A stretch of 64,000 nucleotides of DNA from Desulfosarcina alkanivorans. Lineage in GTDB: Bacteria; Desulfobacterota; Desulfobacteria; Desulfobacterales; Desulfosarcinaceae. This document shows, piece by piece, positions 46,968 to 56,400 of this stretch. The translations under genes and the position numbers were made by a program. Each line of letters begins with the position of its first letter. The first letter of the stretch is position 1. The stretch covers positions 5,394,001 to 5,458,000 of the forward strand of contig NZ_AP021874.1 in assembly GCF_009688945.1 (NCBI RefSeq), written 5' to 3'. Under the pieces are notes generated by a model. The model saw nothing but the letters and a program-made list of their open reading frames with translations. It did not search any database and had not been told where the DNA came from.

Positions 46968-49112
46968 ATGACCGAATCCTTGTTCAGCACATACTGGTAC
47001 CGCGTCGCCAAGCTCAAACCGGTGCTGCGCGATGCCGTCAGCATTTCCCGGCATGTCTACCGGGGGGCGCCCTGGTATGTGCTGAAAAACCGGTTGAACG
47101 GCCGCAGCCACCGGTTCAATGCGAGCGCCTACCTCCTGATCGGCCAGATGGACGGAGGGCGCACGGTGGAAGCCATCTGGGAGAACGCCGGTGGCCAGTC
47201 CGACGATGCCGCTCCCACCCAGGACGAATTCATTCGTCTGCTCGGCCGGCTGCACGACGCCGAGCTGATTCAAAGCGACATCCTGCCCAGCACGGTGGAA
47301 CTGGTCAGGCAGTTTCGCGGCAGCCCCAGCGGCTGGAAACAGCGCGCCGCCAACCCCTTTTCGCTGCGTTTCCCGCTTTTCGACCCGGACCGTTTCCTCG
47401 ATAGATGGCGTTTTCTGACATCGCCGCTGTTTACGCGAGGGGTTTTTTTTCTCTGGCTGCTGATTGTGCTGACGGCCATGGTCCTCGCCGGCCTTCACTG
47501 GCCGGAGTTGGCCGGCAGCCTGTCCGACCAGCTGTTTTCACCGCGCAATCTGGTGCTGCTCTGGCTGGTCTATCCGCTGGTCAAAACCCTCCACGAATTC
47601 GGGCATGCCTTCGCCGTGAAGAAGTGGGGCGGCGAGGTTCACGAGATGGGAATCATCCTGCTCGCCCTGACCCCTATTCCGTACCTTGATGCCTCCACCT
47701 CCGCCTCTTTTACCGATAAACAGCACCGCATCGCCGTGGCCGCCATGGGAATGGCGGTCGAAATGCTCTTGGCCTCCCTGGCGCTGTTCGTCTGGTTGAA
47801 CGTGGAAACCGGCCTGATCAGTGCGATGGCCTACAACGTCATGCTGATCGGCGGGGTGTCGACCGTATTGTTCAACGGCAATCCCCTGCTGCGCTACGAC
47901 GGATACTACATCCTCTCAGATCTGATTGAAATTCCCAACCTGGGGAAACGATCCACCCGCTATCTCGGTTATCTCCTGCAGCGCTACCTGCTGGGGATGG
48001 AAGCGACAGCATCACCGGTTACCGCCCCTGGAGAAAAAGGCTGGTTTCTGGCCTATGGGCCGGTTTCCTTCTGCTACCGGATCGCCGTCCTGGTCGGTCT
48101 GGTGATGCTGGTGAGCAGCCGCTTCTTTATCGTCGGTATCCTGATCGCCCTGTGGGGGGCCGTCAGTTTGTTGATCCTTCCGGCCATCCGCACCGTGACG
48201 CAGTTTCTGAACAGCCCGGCGGCACGCAGCCGGCGGGCTCGCCTGACGCTGGTCGGAGGTACATTGGCGCTGGTTGCCGTCCTGTCGCTTTTCATTCTTC
48301 CGATTCCGCTGTGGACCGCCACGCAGGGGGTGGTCTGGCTGCCGGAAAAATCGGCGATCCGCGCCGGGACCGATTGCGAGGTGGTCGATCTGTTGGTGCC
48401 CGTGGAGCAGTGGGTAGCCAAGGACAGACCCCTGATCCGCGGGGTCGACCCCCTTCTGGAAACCCAGATCGACATTTACCAGGCGCGCCTGGCGGAACTT
48501 TATGCCAGCTACCATGCCCAGCCGTTGCACAAGCGGGTCGAACGCAATCTGTTCATGGAAGAAATCGATCGGGTCAAGGGAGATCTGCAGGACGCCGAAC
48601 AGAAACAGGAGAAACTGACGGTGCGCAGTCCGGCGCAGGGCAATTTTATTCTGATCGATGAACGCAACCTGCCCGGTCGTTTCGTCAAAAAGGGGGAGCT
48701 GCTGGGCTATATCATCGCCGATCACCGTCCCACGGTGCGGGCCGTGGTGCGCCAGGCCGAGATCGGCCTGGTTCGTGAGCACATCACCGGGGTGGCGGTG
48801 CGCCTGGCCGAGCAATCGGCAACCGCACTACCGGCAGAGATCGAACGGGTGGTCCCGGCGGCAAGCCTCGATCTGCCGTCGGCCGCCCTGGGAACCGGCG
48901 GCGGCGGCGCTATTCCGGTCGACCCCACCGACCCCGACGGCCTGCGGGCGCTGGATACGATTTTTCAGCTCGATATCCGTCTGCCCGAACAGGTGAAAAA
49001 CCCGCATATCGGCGGCCGGGTCTACGTTCGGCTCGAACACGGCACCATGCCGCTGGCCATGCAGTGGTATCGCAGTCTTCGGCAGCTATTTATACGGAAA
49101 TTTTTTGTGTGA
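46968..49112 (+). CDS. PqqD-like / M50 site-2 metalloprotease / HlyD-type fusion protein
   Basis: The 714-residue protein begins with a PqqD-like winged-helix region (about 40-105, 'NRLNGRSHRFNASAYLLIGQ'). A multi-helix M50 protease core with zinc motif H209-E-F-G-H213 ('LHEFGHAFAVKKWGG') and 'NPLLRYDGYYILSD' as the third-ligand region follows. A further membrane helix ('LALVAVLSLFILPIPL') leads into a HlyD-like periplasmic domain ('VRSPAQGNFILID'). The active-site residues are intact. This design fits a peptidase that trims or releases an exported protein at the inner membrane. It lies between the GAF-HlyD adaptor and the SecA-like ATPase. Confidence 0.78.
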   Translation: MTESLFSTYWYRVAKLKPVLRDAVSISRHVYRGAPWYVLKNRLNGRSHRFNASAYLLIGQMDGGRTVEAIWENAGGQSDDAAPTQDEFIRLLGRLHDAELIQSDILPSTVELVRQFRGSPSGWKQRAANPFSLRFPLFDPDRFLDRWRFLTSPLFTRGVFFLWLLIVLTAMVLAGLHWPELAGSLSDQLFSPRNLVLLWLVYPLVKTLHEFGHAFAVKKWGGEVHEMGIILLALTPIPYLDASTSASFTDKQHRIAVAAMGMAVEMLLASLALFVWLNVETGLISAMAYNVMLIGGVSTVLFNGNPLLRYDGYYILSDLIEIPNLGKRSTRYLGYLLQRYLLGMEATASPVTAPGEKGWFLAYGPVSFCYRIAVLVGLVMLVSSRFFIVGILIALWGAVSLLILPAIRTVTQFLNSPAARSRRARLTLVGGTLALVAVLSLFILPIPLWTATQGVVWLPEKSAIRAGTDCEVVDLLVPVEQWVAKDRPLIRGVDPLLETQIDIYQARLAELYASYHAQPLHKRVERNLFMEEIDRVKGDLQDAEQKQEKLTVRSPAQGNFILIDERNLPGRFVKKGELLGYIIADHRPTVRAVVRQAEIGLVREHITGVAVRLAEQSATALPAEIERVVPAASLDLPSAALGTGGGGAIPVDPTDPDGLRALDTIFQLDIRLPEQVKNPHIGGRVYVRLEHGTMPLAMQWYRSLRQLFIRKFFV

Positions 49113-49114
49113 CG

Positions 49115-49250
49115 GTTGGAAAATGGAAAGTAGAAAATAGAAATTGGAAATTGGAAATTAGGGAAGAACATGCGTTTACGAATGGATGCCTGTAAATTGG
49201 CAGAAGCGCTGACAGGCAGGGTCTGTAACACGTTAATTGGTAGGATTAAA
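49115..49250. mobile_element. Decayed four-helix-bundle element (family B), copy 1
   Basis: An A-rich arm with repeated 'GGAAATTGGAAATT' units precedes a stretch at about 49170-49213. That stretch aligns with the first ~14 codons of the intact gene at 51546: '.GTTTACGA.TGGATG...' then '.AAATT.GCAGAA.CG.T'. The rest of the gene is gone. It lies between the M50 and SecA-like genes. Confidence 0.6.
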
Positions 49251-49256
49251 AAGACA

Positions 49257-49372
49257 GTTGGAAATTAGAAAGCGGAAAATTGAAATTAGAAACTGGGGGA
49301 TGACGACACGCGTTTACGAATTGGATGTCTGCCAAATTTCTATTTTCTAATTTCCAATTTCTCCTCCAGGTA
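49257..49372. mobile_element. Decayed four-helix-bundle element (family B), copy 2
   Basis: A second copy directly follows the first. The left arm contains TTGAAATTAGAAA (49280-49292), the gene start survives only as 'CGTTTACGAATTGGATGTCTG' (49309-49330 region), and a T-rich right arm (49333-49362) is complementary in type to the left arm. Its right end provides the sequence just before the SecA-like start codon. Confidence 0.6.
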
Positions 49373-49377
49373 CCTTT

Positions 49378-51390
49378 ATGTTTACCAACTCAATAGCAAC
49401 AGGCGCGCACACCCTGCGCCCCGGCCTGATCGCCGGATGCTACCCCGAACGGGGCGATCGCGAAAACGGATGGCTGGAGAACGCCTTCGCTGCCGTGCGT
49501 GGCAGGCTGATGCGATTGACCATCCAACGTCAGGGCGGGTTGCGCAGGATTGCCGCGGCGATCGGACGCCAGGAAGCGGCGTTGACCAAACTTGACCGCA
49601 CAGGGATAGACCGGCAACGGGTTGACCTGCGTCGACGCTTCCGCAGCCACGGGTTGAGTGACGCGCTGTGCATCCGGGCTTTCGCCCTGATCCGCGAGCT
49701 GTCCTCCCGCACGCTGGGCCTGCGTCATTACGATTCACAGCTGATGGGCGGCTGGACCCTGCTGCGGGGACAGCTGGCGGAGATGGAAACCGGTGAAGGC
49801 AAAACCCTGACGGCGACCCTGGCCGCAGCCACCGCAGCCCTGGCGGGAATTCCGGTGCACGTGCTGACCGTCAACGATTACCTGGTGGAACGCGATGCAG
49901 CATCCATGGGGCTGCTTTACCGGGCGCTCGGTTTGTCGGTCGGCACCGTCACCCAGCGCATGGACCTGGAGCAGCGCCGCGCCGGCTATGCCAGCGACAT
50001 TACCTACTGCACCAACAAGCAGGTGGCCTTCGATTATCTGCGGGACCGATTACTGCGGGGCAACGACCGCAACCGGCTGCGCCTTCAGTTGAACGCCTCA
50101 TCTGCGGACGACACACGACAGGAGCGGTTTTTGCTGCGCGGGCTCTGTTTCGCCATTGTCGACGAAGCGGACAGCGTCCTGATTGACGAGGCCCGCACCC
50201 CGCTGATCCTGACCCGCGCCGTCGACAGCACCGACGAGCACGCGGTTTATCGACAGGCCCTGGCGTCGGCCCGGCAGCTGGAAGCGGGGCGTGATTTTTT
50301 TATCGATGCCGCCTGTCACGGCATCCAGCTCAGCCGGGCCGGGCAGCGCCGGCTGGCCGGTCTCCGGCCCGGCGCCAGGGGACTCTGGCAAAATGCCCGG
50401 CGTCGTGAGGAACTGGTCGGCCAGGCCCTGCGCGCCCTGCACCTGCTGCACAGGGACCGCGATTACCTTGTCCAGGATGACAAGGTGCTGATCGTCGATA
50501 CCAACACCGGCCGGACAATGCCGGACCGCTCCTGGGAACGCGGCCTGCACCAGCTGGTCGAAGCCAAGGAGGGTTGCGCCCTTACCGATGCCCGCGAGCA
50601 ACTGGGGCGCTTGACCTATCAGCGCTTTTTCAGCCGCTATCTGCGCCTGGGCGGCATGACCGGCACGGCCCGCGAGGTGGCTGCCGAGATCTGGTCGGTA
50701 TACGGGCTTCGTGTGCAGCGGATTCCCCTGCATCGGCCCGGCCGGCGACAGGGACGTACCCCGCGGTTCTTTTCAGGAACCCGCCAGAAATGGGACGTTC
50801 TGGCCACCGAAGTGAAACGCCTGCAGGCCAGGGGGCAGCCGGTGCTGATCGGCACCGGATCGGTGGCGGACTCCGAGACGATCAGCCGTTGCCTGACGGC
50901 TGCGGGGATCGCTCATCAGGTGTTAAATGCCCGTCAGGACAAGGCCGAGGCTGAGATTGTCGCTGGCGCCGGCCAAAAGGGACAGGTGACCGTGGCCACC
51001 AATATGGCCGGGCGCGGCACCGACATCCCCCTGGGCCAAGGCGTCGCCGAAATGGGGGGCCTGCATGTCATTGCCGCCTGCTGCAACGATGCCAGACGGA
51101 TCGACCGCCAGCTGATCGGTCGCTGCGCCCGGCAGGGGGAACCCGGCAGCTACCAGGTGCTGCTGTCACTGGACGATGCGTGGGTCCGGCTGAACTGCCG
51201 ACCGATACTTATCAAATTGCTGCGCCGCTTTACGACAACGGACAGTCTGCTGCAGCGCCGGCTATGTCGAGCGATCATCAGGCGCGCCCAGCGGAGCGTC
51301 GAGCGCCGGCATCGGGAAGCACGCCGGGCGTTGCTGCAGCAGGAGCGCCAGACGGACCGGATGTTGGGGTTTAGTGGGAATAGGGAATGA
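49378..51390 (+). CDS. Short SecA-like preprotein translocase ATPase
   Basis: The 670-residue protein has the SecA DEAD motor: Walker A 'METGEGKT' (136-143), 'VDEADSVLIDEARTPLI' at about 259-275, a preprotein-crosslinking-like insert, 'TNTGRTMPDRSWERGLHQ', 'LGGMTGTA', 'TNMAGRGTDI' at about 540 and 'GRCARQGEPGSYQ'. It lacks most of the helical scaffold/wing and the C-terminal zinc motif of housekeeping SecA (usually 830-900 residues). 'GRCARQGEPG' departs from the usual GRSGRQGDPG. I infer an accessory SecA dedicated to the neighbouring giant surface protein. AGG lies 8 bases before ATG 49378. Confidence 0.85.
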   Translation: MFTNSIATGAHTLRPGLIAGCYPERGDRENGWLENAFAAVRGRLMRLTIQRQGGLRRIAAAIGRQEAALTKLDRTGIDRQRVDLRRRFRSHGLSDALCIRAFALIRELSSRTLGLRHYDSQLMGGWTLLRGQLAEMETGEGKTLTATLAAATAALAGIPVHVLTVNDYLVERDAASMGLLYRALGLSVGTVTQRMDLEQRRAGYASDITYCTNKQVAFDYLRDRLLRGNDRNRLRLQLNASSADDTRQERFLLRGLCFAIVDEADSVLIDEARTPLILTRAVDSTDEHAVYRQALASARQLEAGRDFFIDAACHGIQLSRAGQRRLAGLRPGARGLWQNARRREELVGQALRALHLLHRDRDYLVQDDKVLIVDTNTGRTMPDRSWERGLHQLVEAKEGCALTDAREQLGRLTYQRFFSRYLRLGGMTGTAREVAAEIWSVYGLRVQRIPLHRPGRRQGRTPRFFSGTRQKWDVLATEVKRLQARGQPVLIGTGSVADSETISRCLTAAGIAHQVLNARQDKAEAEIVAGAGQKGQVTVATNMAGRGTDIPLGQGVAEMGGLHVIAACCNDARRIDRQLIGRCARQGEPGSYQVLLSLDDAWVRLNCRPILIKLLRRFTTTDSLLQRRLCRAIIRRAQRSVERRHREARRALLQQERQTDRMLGFSGNRE

Positions 51391-51510
51391 CCAGGAAAGA
51401 TAAATAACAATAATCAAAACCCAAATAACAAATAAATTACAATAACCAAAAGACAAATCACAATGGTCAAAAATCAAATGACAACAAAATATCAAAAACC
51501 GTAACCATCA
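51391..51510. repeat. A-rich low-complexity stretch
   Basis: About 120 bases of irregular 'CAAATAACAA/AATCAAA' type units follow the SecA-like gene. They are far more AT-rich than the flanking genes. They have no fixed period and no spacers, so they are not CRISPR. They seem to be part of the flank of the inserted element that follows. Confidence 0.5.
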
Positions 51511-51522
51511 GCGGTTTGAAAT

Positions 51523-51920
51523 TTGAAATTAGAAATTGGGCATAGATGAAAAGGGTTTACGAGTTGGATGTATACAAATTAGCAGAATCGTTATCAGATA
51601 TGATCTGGCACGATTTTGATAAGTGGAACAAGAAAGTTCAATACACGGTGGGCTATCAAATAATTCGATCATCCGACAGCATCGCTGCCAATATAGCGGA
51701 AGGGTATGGTCGGTATACTCCCGCTGACAGGAAAAAATTTTATCTGTATTCCAGAGGTTCACTTGAAGAGACCAAAACGTGGTTGCGAAAACTCATCCGA
51801 AGAAACGTTTTATCCGAGTCAACCGCGAAAGAATACAAAACAATAATTGATAAACTTGGCCCAAAATTGAATGCATTCATCAATAGTACAAAAGCATGAA
51901 AACCAAATTTCTAATTTCAA
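51523..51920. mobile_element. Intact four-helix-bundle element (family B) with 15-bp inverted repeats
   Basis: TTGAAATTAGAAATT (51523-51537) and AATTTCTAATTTCAA (51906-51920) are perfect complements and flank a complete four-helix-bundle gene. The same kind of arms occurs in the two decayed copies at 49.1-49.4 kb. No transposase is present, so movement, if any, would need other functions. Confidence 0.65.
51546..51899 (+). CDS. Four-helix-bundle protein of the 23S rRNA intervening-sequence (S23/IVP) family
   Basis: The 117-residue helical protein carries the family signature 'IIRSSDSIAANIAEGYGR' at about 40-57 and 'YLYSRGSLEETKTWL'. Members are encoded in 23S rRNA intervening sequences or in intergenic spots, form pentamers and are related to Avd of diversity-generating retroelements. 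Cellular function is unknown. The gene sits between inverted repeats and is AT-richer than its neighbours, in the gap between the SecA-like and HlyD genes. No reverse transcriptase is in the window. Confidence 0.85.
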   Translation: MKRVYELDVYKLAESLSDMIWHDFDKWNKKVQYTVGYQIIRSSDSIAANIAEGYGRYTPADRKKFYLYSRGSLEETKTWLRKLIRRNVLSESTAKEYKTIIDKLGPKLNAFINSTKA

Positions 51921-51950
51921 CTTTCCACAAACGTGTGCATTTGGAAATTG

Positions 51951-51986
51951 TTTTTTGTAATTTGTTAATTCCGTTTCATCCGGAAT
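51951..51986. repeat. Shared leader repeat, copy 1
   Basis: The segment containing TTTGTAATTTGTTAATTCCG then TTTCATCCGGAAT recurs, slightly changed, at 53339-53374. Each copy sits 15-30 bases before the start codon of an array gene (HlyD at 52003, giant protein at 53403). It may be a common right flank of the inserted elements or a shared leader. Confidence 0.55.
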
Positions 51987-52002
51987 AGGAGATAGTACGA
52001 TT

Positions 52003-52872
52003 ATGTTCATTCTAAATAAGAAAACCCTTTTTATTCTGACGCTGTCCATCTTCTTCCTCTCCGCCACCCCCGCCTGGTCCGAAACCGCCGAATACGACGG
52101 CCTGATCGAACCCTGCGAGGTCGTCGAGATCGGCGCCCCGGCGGAGGGGATTGTCGCCAGGGTGATGGTGGAGCGCAGCAGCCTGATCAAGCAGGGGCAG
52201 GTGCTGGTGGAGCTGGAGTCCTCCGTGGAGCGCGCCGCGCTGGCCAAGGCCCGCACCATGGCGACCTTCGACGGGGAAATCGACCTGCAGCAGGCCCAGC
52301 AGGCCTTTGCCCGGCGGGTTCATCAGCGCGTCCGGCAGCTATCGGTGATTTCGCCCCAGGAAAAGGACCAGGCGGCCACCGAGATCATTCTGACCGGCCA
52401 TCGTCTTCAAAAGGCCCGCGAGAATCGGATCCTGGCCGAGCTCGATCTGCAGAAAGCACGGGCCGCGCTGGCCCGGCGCTCGATCAAAAGCCCGATTTCA
52501 GGGGTGGTGGTGGATCGCTACGTGTCGCCCGGTGAATATGTCAACAACCAGCCCCTGCTGCGGATCGCCCAGATCGATCCCCTGCGGGTCGAGGTGATCG
52601 TCCCGGCCCGCATGTTCGGCCGCATCAATCCGGGAATGGTCGCGACCATCATTCCCGAGTTGCCGAAATACGGGGAACTGACCGCCACCGTGACCATCGT
52701 CGACAGGGTCATCGATTCGGCCAGCAGCACTTTCGGGGTGCGCCTGGAACTGCCCAATGCCGACCAGCAGATGCCCAGCGGGTTGAAGTGCCTGGTGCGG
52801 TTTGAGATTGAGGAGGGGGAGGGGATGAAAATGGCCGCAGCTGGAGAAGGGGTTGATCAGACAAAAAATTGA
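52003..52872 (+). CDS. Periplasmic HlyD/RND-type adaptor protein
   Basis: The 289-residue protein has a signal peptide (cut near 'TPAWS'). A barrel-sandwich half follows ('GAPAEGIVARVMVERSSLIKQGQ'), then an alpha-hairpin (about 85-150), the second half ('SPISGVVVDRYVSPGEYV') and a beta-barrel domain. It belongs to the membrane-fusion-protein group but is short. No pump or TolC is encoded nearby. It probably works with the GAF-HlyD and M50-HlyD proteins of the same array. GGAG lies about 11 bases before ATG 52003. Confidence 0.82.
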   Translation: MFILNKKTLFILTLSIFFLSATPAWSETAEYDGLIEPCEVVEIGAPAEGIVARVMVERSSLIKQGQVLVELESSVERAALAKARTMATFDGEIDLQQAQQAFARRVHQRVRQLSVISPQEKDQAATEIILTGHRLQKARENRILAELDLQKARAALARRSIKSPISGVVVDRYVSPGEYVNNQPLLRIAQIDPLRVEVIVPARMFGRINPGMVATIIPELPKYGELTATVTIVDRVIDSASSTFGVRLELPNADQQMPSGLKCLVRFEIEEGEGMKMAAAGEGVDQTKN

Positions 52873-52890
52873 AATCAATTAGTAAAATAG

Positions 52891-53330
52891 CGGTTTGCGG
52901 TTCACAGTTTTCGGTTCACGGTGAAGAAAAACAGAAGATAGAGGATGACGATGGGATCTTCTTTTGAGGATTTAGAAGTATGGAAAAAAGCCTGCAGGTT
53001 ATCTGTACGTCTTTACAAATTATTAGGAAACTGCCGCGATTATGGGATGAAGGACCAAATGCTGCGCTCATCTGTATCGATTCCGTCGAATATTGCAGAA
53101 GGAAGCGAAAGGAAAAGTTCTCCGTATTTCCAAAGCTTTATCAATATTGCACAAGGATCGGCTGCAGAACTGAGAACACAGGTTTATATCTCACGCGAAG
53201 TCGATATCTTGTCTGATTCAGATGCGAAAGAATTAATAACGGAATTGAAATCAATCTCCAAAATGCTTCAATCATTGCATCGTTCATTGAACCGGCCGTG
53301 AACTGTAAACTGACAACCGTGAACAATTAG
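52891..53330. mobile_element. Intact four-helix-bundle element (family A)
   Basis: GTTCACGGT (52914-52922) and ACCGTGAAC (53316-53324) are perfect complements. A second imperfect pair is TTCACAGTT (52901-52909) with AACTGTAAA (53301-53309); as in the deleted copy at 46805-46924 the pairs cross in order. The stop codon of the enclosed gene lies at the edge of the right arm. The element fills most of the gap between the HlyD and giant-protein genes. Confidence 0.65.
52951..53301 (+). CDS. Four-helix-bundle protein of the 23S rRNA intervening-sequence (S23/IVP) family, second copy
   Basis: The 116-residue protein begins 'MGSSFEDLEVWKKACRLSV' and has 'MLRSSVSIPSNIAEGSERKS', the family signature. 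It is clearly a different lineage from the copy at 51546. ATG 52951 has GAGG 6 bases upstream; ATG 52945 is an alternative. Two different members of this family within 1.5 kb, both between genes of one array, is notable. Function is unknown. Confidence 0.85.
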   Translation: MGSSFEDLEVWKKACRLSVRLYKLLGNCRDYGMKDQMLRSSVSIPSNIAEGSERKSSPYFQSFINIAQGSAAELRTQVYISREVDILSDSDAKELITELKSISKMLQSLHRSLNRP

Positions 53331-53338
53331 CGTTTTTG

Positions 53339-53374
53339 CCATTTGTAATTTATTTTTTCCGTTTTATCCGGATT
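53339..53374. repeat. Shared leader repeat, copy 2
   Basis: The segment ATTTGTAATTTATTTTTTCC then GTTTTATCCGGATTA matches the copy at 51951-51986. It precedes the ribosome site (AAGGGAG) of the giant protein gene by about 15 bases. Confidence 0.55.
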
Positions 53375-53402
53375 AAGCAATACCGTTCAAAGGGAGCTAC
53401 CC

Positions 53403-56400
53403 ATGTTAACCAAACTCACCAACCTGTTCGGCCGGCGCAACGCCAGGAAGCATCCTGAAACGCTCCGCTACGAAGAGCTGGAACCGCGGGTGCTGTTTTC
53501 CGCCGACCTTGCCCCCGGGCCGGATACGCTGGCTGTTGAGGAACAAGTGGTAGCCGCAGAGGTAACCGAAGATACCCCCATCGAGAATCCCGCTGAGACG
53601 GAAACGGCCGAGCCGTCGGCTTTGCAGGCGGGCCTGGAGCTGGTTTTCGTCAACGATAACGTAGCCGGGTACGAGCAGTTGATTGCCAACCTGCAGCAAA
53701 GCGACGACACGCGGATCATTGATGTCGTCAAGCTCGACGCCGACCGCGACGGCATCGGGCAGGTCAGCGATATCCTGTCCGGCTATTCCGACCTGGCTGC
53801 CGTGCATTTCATCACCTATGGGGCCGACGGGCAGATCCAGTTGGGCAGCACCTGGTTGGACGGCACCGGCCTGAATCAAAACAGCGATGCCGTTGCCGGT
53901 TGGGGCGACGCTATGACCGACACCGGGGATATCCTCTTTTACGGCTGCAATTTCGCCGCCGGCAGTGATGGGCAGGGCCTGCTGAACACCATTGGTGCAC
54001 TTAGCGGTGCTGATGTTGCCGCTTCGGACGACCTCACCGGCCATGCCTCCTTGGGAGGAGACTGGGATTTGGAATCCAAGGTCGGTGACGTGGAGACCGG
54101 GGTCATTGTCACCGACATTGCCCAGGACCAATGGGTGGGTGCTTTGGATACCACCACGATTACCGTGACCAATTTCGGTTTCGAACAGCCCAACACCGCT
54201 AAACAGAACGACTGGGAAAGCGTTCCCGGTTGGAGCAGCGATTCGGTGGCTTCCGCTTCGGGCGTGGAGGCCGTGGCTACCACCGAGGGAACCTGGCGAG
54301 GATACCTATGGAGCACCGATCCTTCCGTTTGGCAGTTGACCGACCATGACATTCTTGCCGGCAAGACCTATGAGCTGAACGTCGATTCAAAAATCAGCAG
54401 TGTGGCGGGCGAACTGACCATGCGCCTTTACTACGACGACGGCGGCACAAGAACCGAGATTGCCAGTCAAACGATCGACACCCTGGCAACCGACATCATG
54501 AACACCTGCACGATCTCTTTCGATTCGGATGATGTACCCGCCGCCATTGGGCAAAAACTCGGGATTGAATTCGAAAATACGGTTGGCACAAGCGGGTGGA
54601 TCGGGCTGGACAATGTGCAGCTTGCTTATTCGGCAGCCAACAATGCCCCGGTACTGTCTGGCGCCAACAACCTGACGACCATCGACGAAGACGATTTCAC
54701 CAACAGCGGCACCCTGGTTTCCGATCTTATCAGCGACCAGGTGACCGATGCAGACAGTGGTGCGTCCTTGGGCATTGCCGTGATCGCGGTCGACGACACC
54801 AACGGCACCTGGCAGTATACCACCGATGGCGGCAGCAACTGGTATGCCTTTGGTACGGTGGACGATGCTAACGCTCGCCTTCTCGCCGCCGATGCCAATA
54901 CCTCTGTCCGTTTTGTTCCCGATGCCGACTGGAACGGCACAGTGACAAATGGCATCACATTCCACGCCTGGGACCAGACCAGCGGAACAGCCGGCGGCAC
55001 GGCCGATCTCACCATGACCTACACGGTGCGCGACGAGTTTTCGACGGCTTCATACAGCAACAATGACGGTTCGGCCAGCTGGGCGTCCAGTTGGATCGAG
55101 GGTAATGATGACAATGTGGCCACGAGCGGGCTAGTTCGGATTACCGGTGACGCACTGCGTTTAGAAAGTGACGTCATCGATGCTGGCTCGGAGAGCGCAC
55201 AACGTGCAGCGGACTTGTCCACAGCGACAAACGCCACCCTGACTTTCGACTTTGAAACAAATTTAAGTGTTGATCCCTCCGATTCGATCGTGCTCGAGAT
55301 TTCGGACAACGGCGGTTCGAGTTGGTCCACTCTGGAGATCTTCACTGGTATCTCCGGCAGAAGTACCGGGTCACGCAGTTACGATATCAGCGCCTATGCC
55401 ACGGCCGACACCCAGATCCGCCTGCGAATCGATAGCGGCTATAGGGGCTTTGCAGAATACTTCTTTGTGGATAACGTCCAGGTCGAATACACCGTTGTCA
55501 TCAATGTTGGCGGCACGAGCGCCTTCAGCACGGCTACTGCCAGCAGCAGCGTCACCGTCAATTCTGTCAACGACGCGCCCGTTCTTCTCACCGGCAGTGT
55601 CGACAACCTGACCGTCAACGAGGATTCCGGATTGACCTCCCTCGGCCTTGGAAGCGTCACCTATGGCCCCGGTGGGGGCGGCAACGAAAGCAGCCAAACC
55701 CTGAGCTACGCGGTGACCGTCATCCCGCCGCCCAGCTTTGGCGATATTTTTCTTGCTGATGGTACCACGCGCGTAACGACCGGTTCCTATACCCTGGCCC
55801 AGATTCAGGGCATGCAGTTCAAACCGGCTGACGAGCAGAGCGGGTCGTCAGCCTTTCAGTTCAACGTAACCGACTCGGGCGGCACCACCAATGGCGGATC
55901 GGACAGCATATCCCAGTTCATGACCATTACGGTGGATGGGGTCAACGATGCGCCGACGTTTGACATGGGCACCTTTGATATTTCTTCGGCGACCGTTGCA
56001 GAGTCCTTCTCGGTCGGGGGGGAAGACGGGTTGCCGTATGGCCTGTCATTCAGCCCGGACGGGTCAACCCTGTTTGTGCTGGGCAACAGCAGCGACGCAA
56101 TTTATGCCTATTCCCTGCCGGCGCCGTTTCAGCTGGTTGTGGCCGGTATGTCGGCCACCCATACGCAGACGCTGTCCATTGGAAGTGAAGAAGCCACACC
56201 TTTGGATTTCGCGTTCAACAACGATGGCAGCAAACTTTTCCTGATCGGCAATACGGATGATGCCGTTGTCGAGTATTCGCTTTCGGCCGCATTCGACCTG
56301 ACAACAGCGACATACAGTGGGGCATTGGAAGAGTTCAACGTGGCGGCGCAAACCGGTTCACCGCAAACGGTCACTTTCAATGATGACGGCACCAAATTAC

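Noticed and set aside
51546..53301. Diversity-generating retroelement accessory (Avd) genes
   Set aside because: The proteins belong to the same broad fold, but no reverse transcriptase, template repeat or variable repeat with A-specific changes is seen in the window, so I keep the S23/IVP label.
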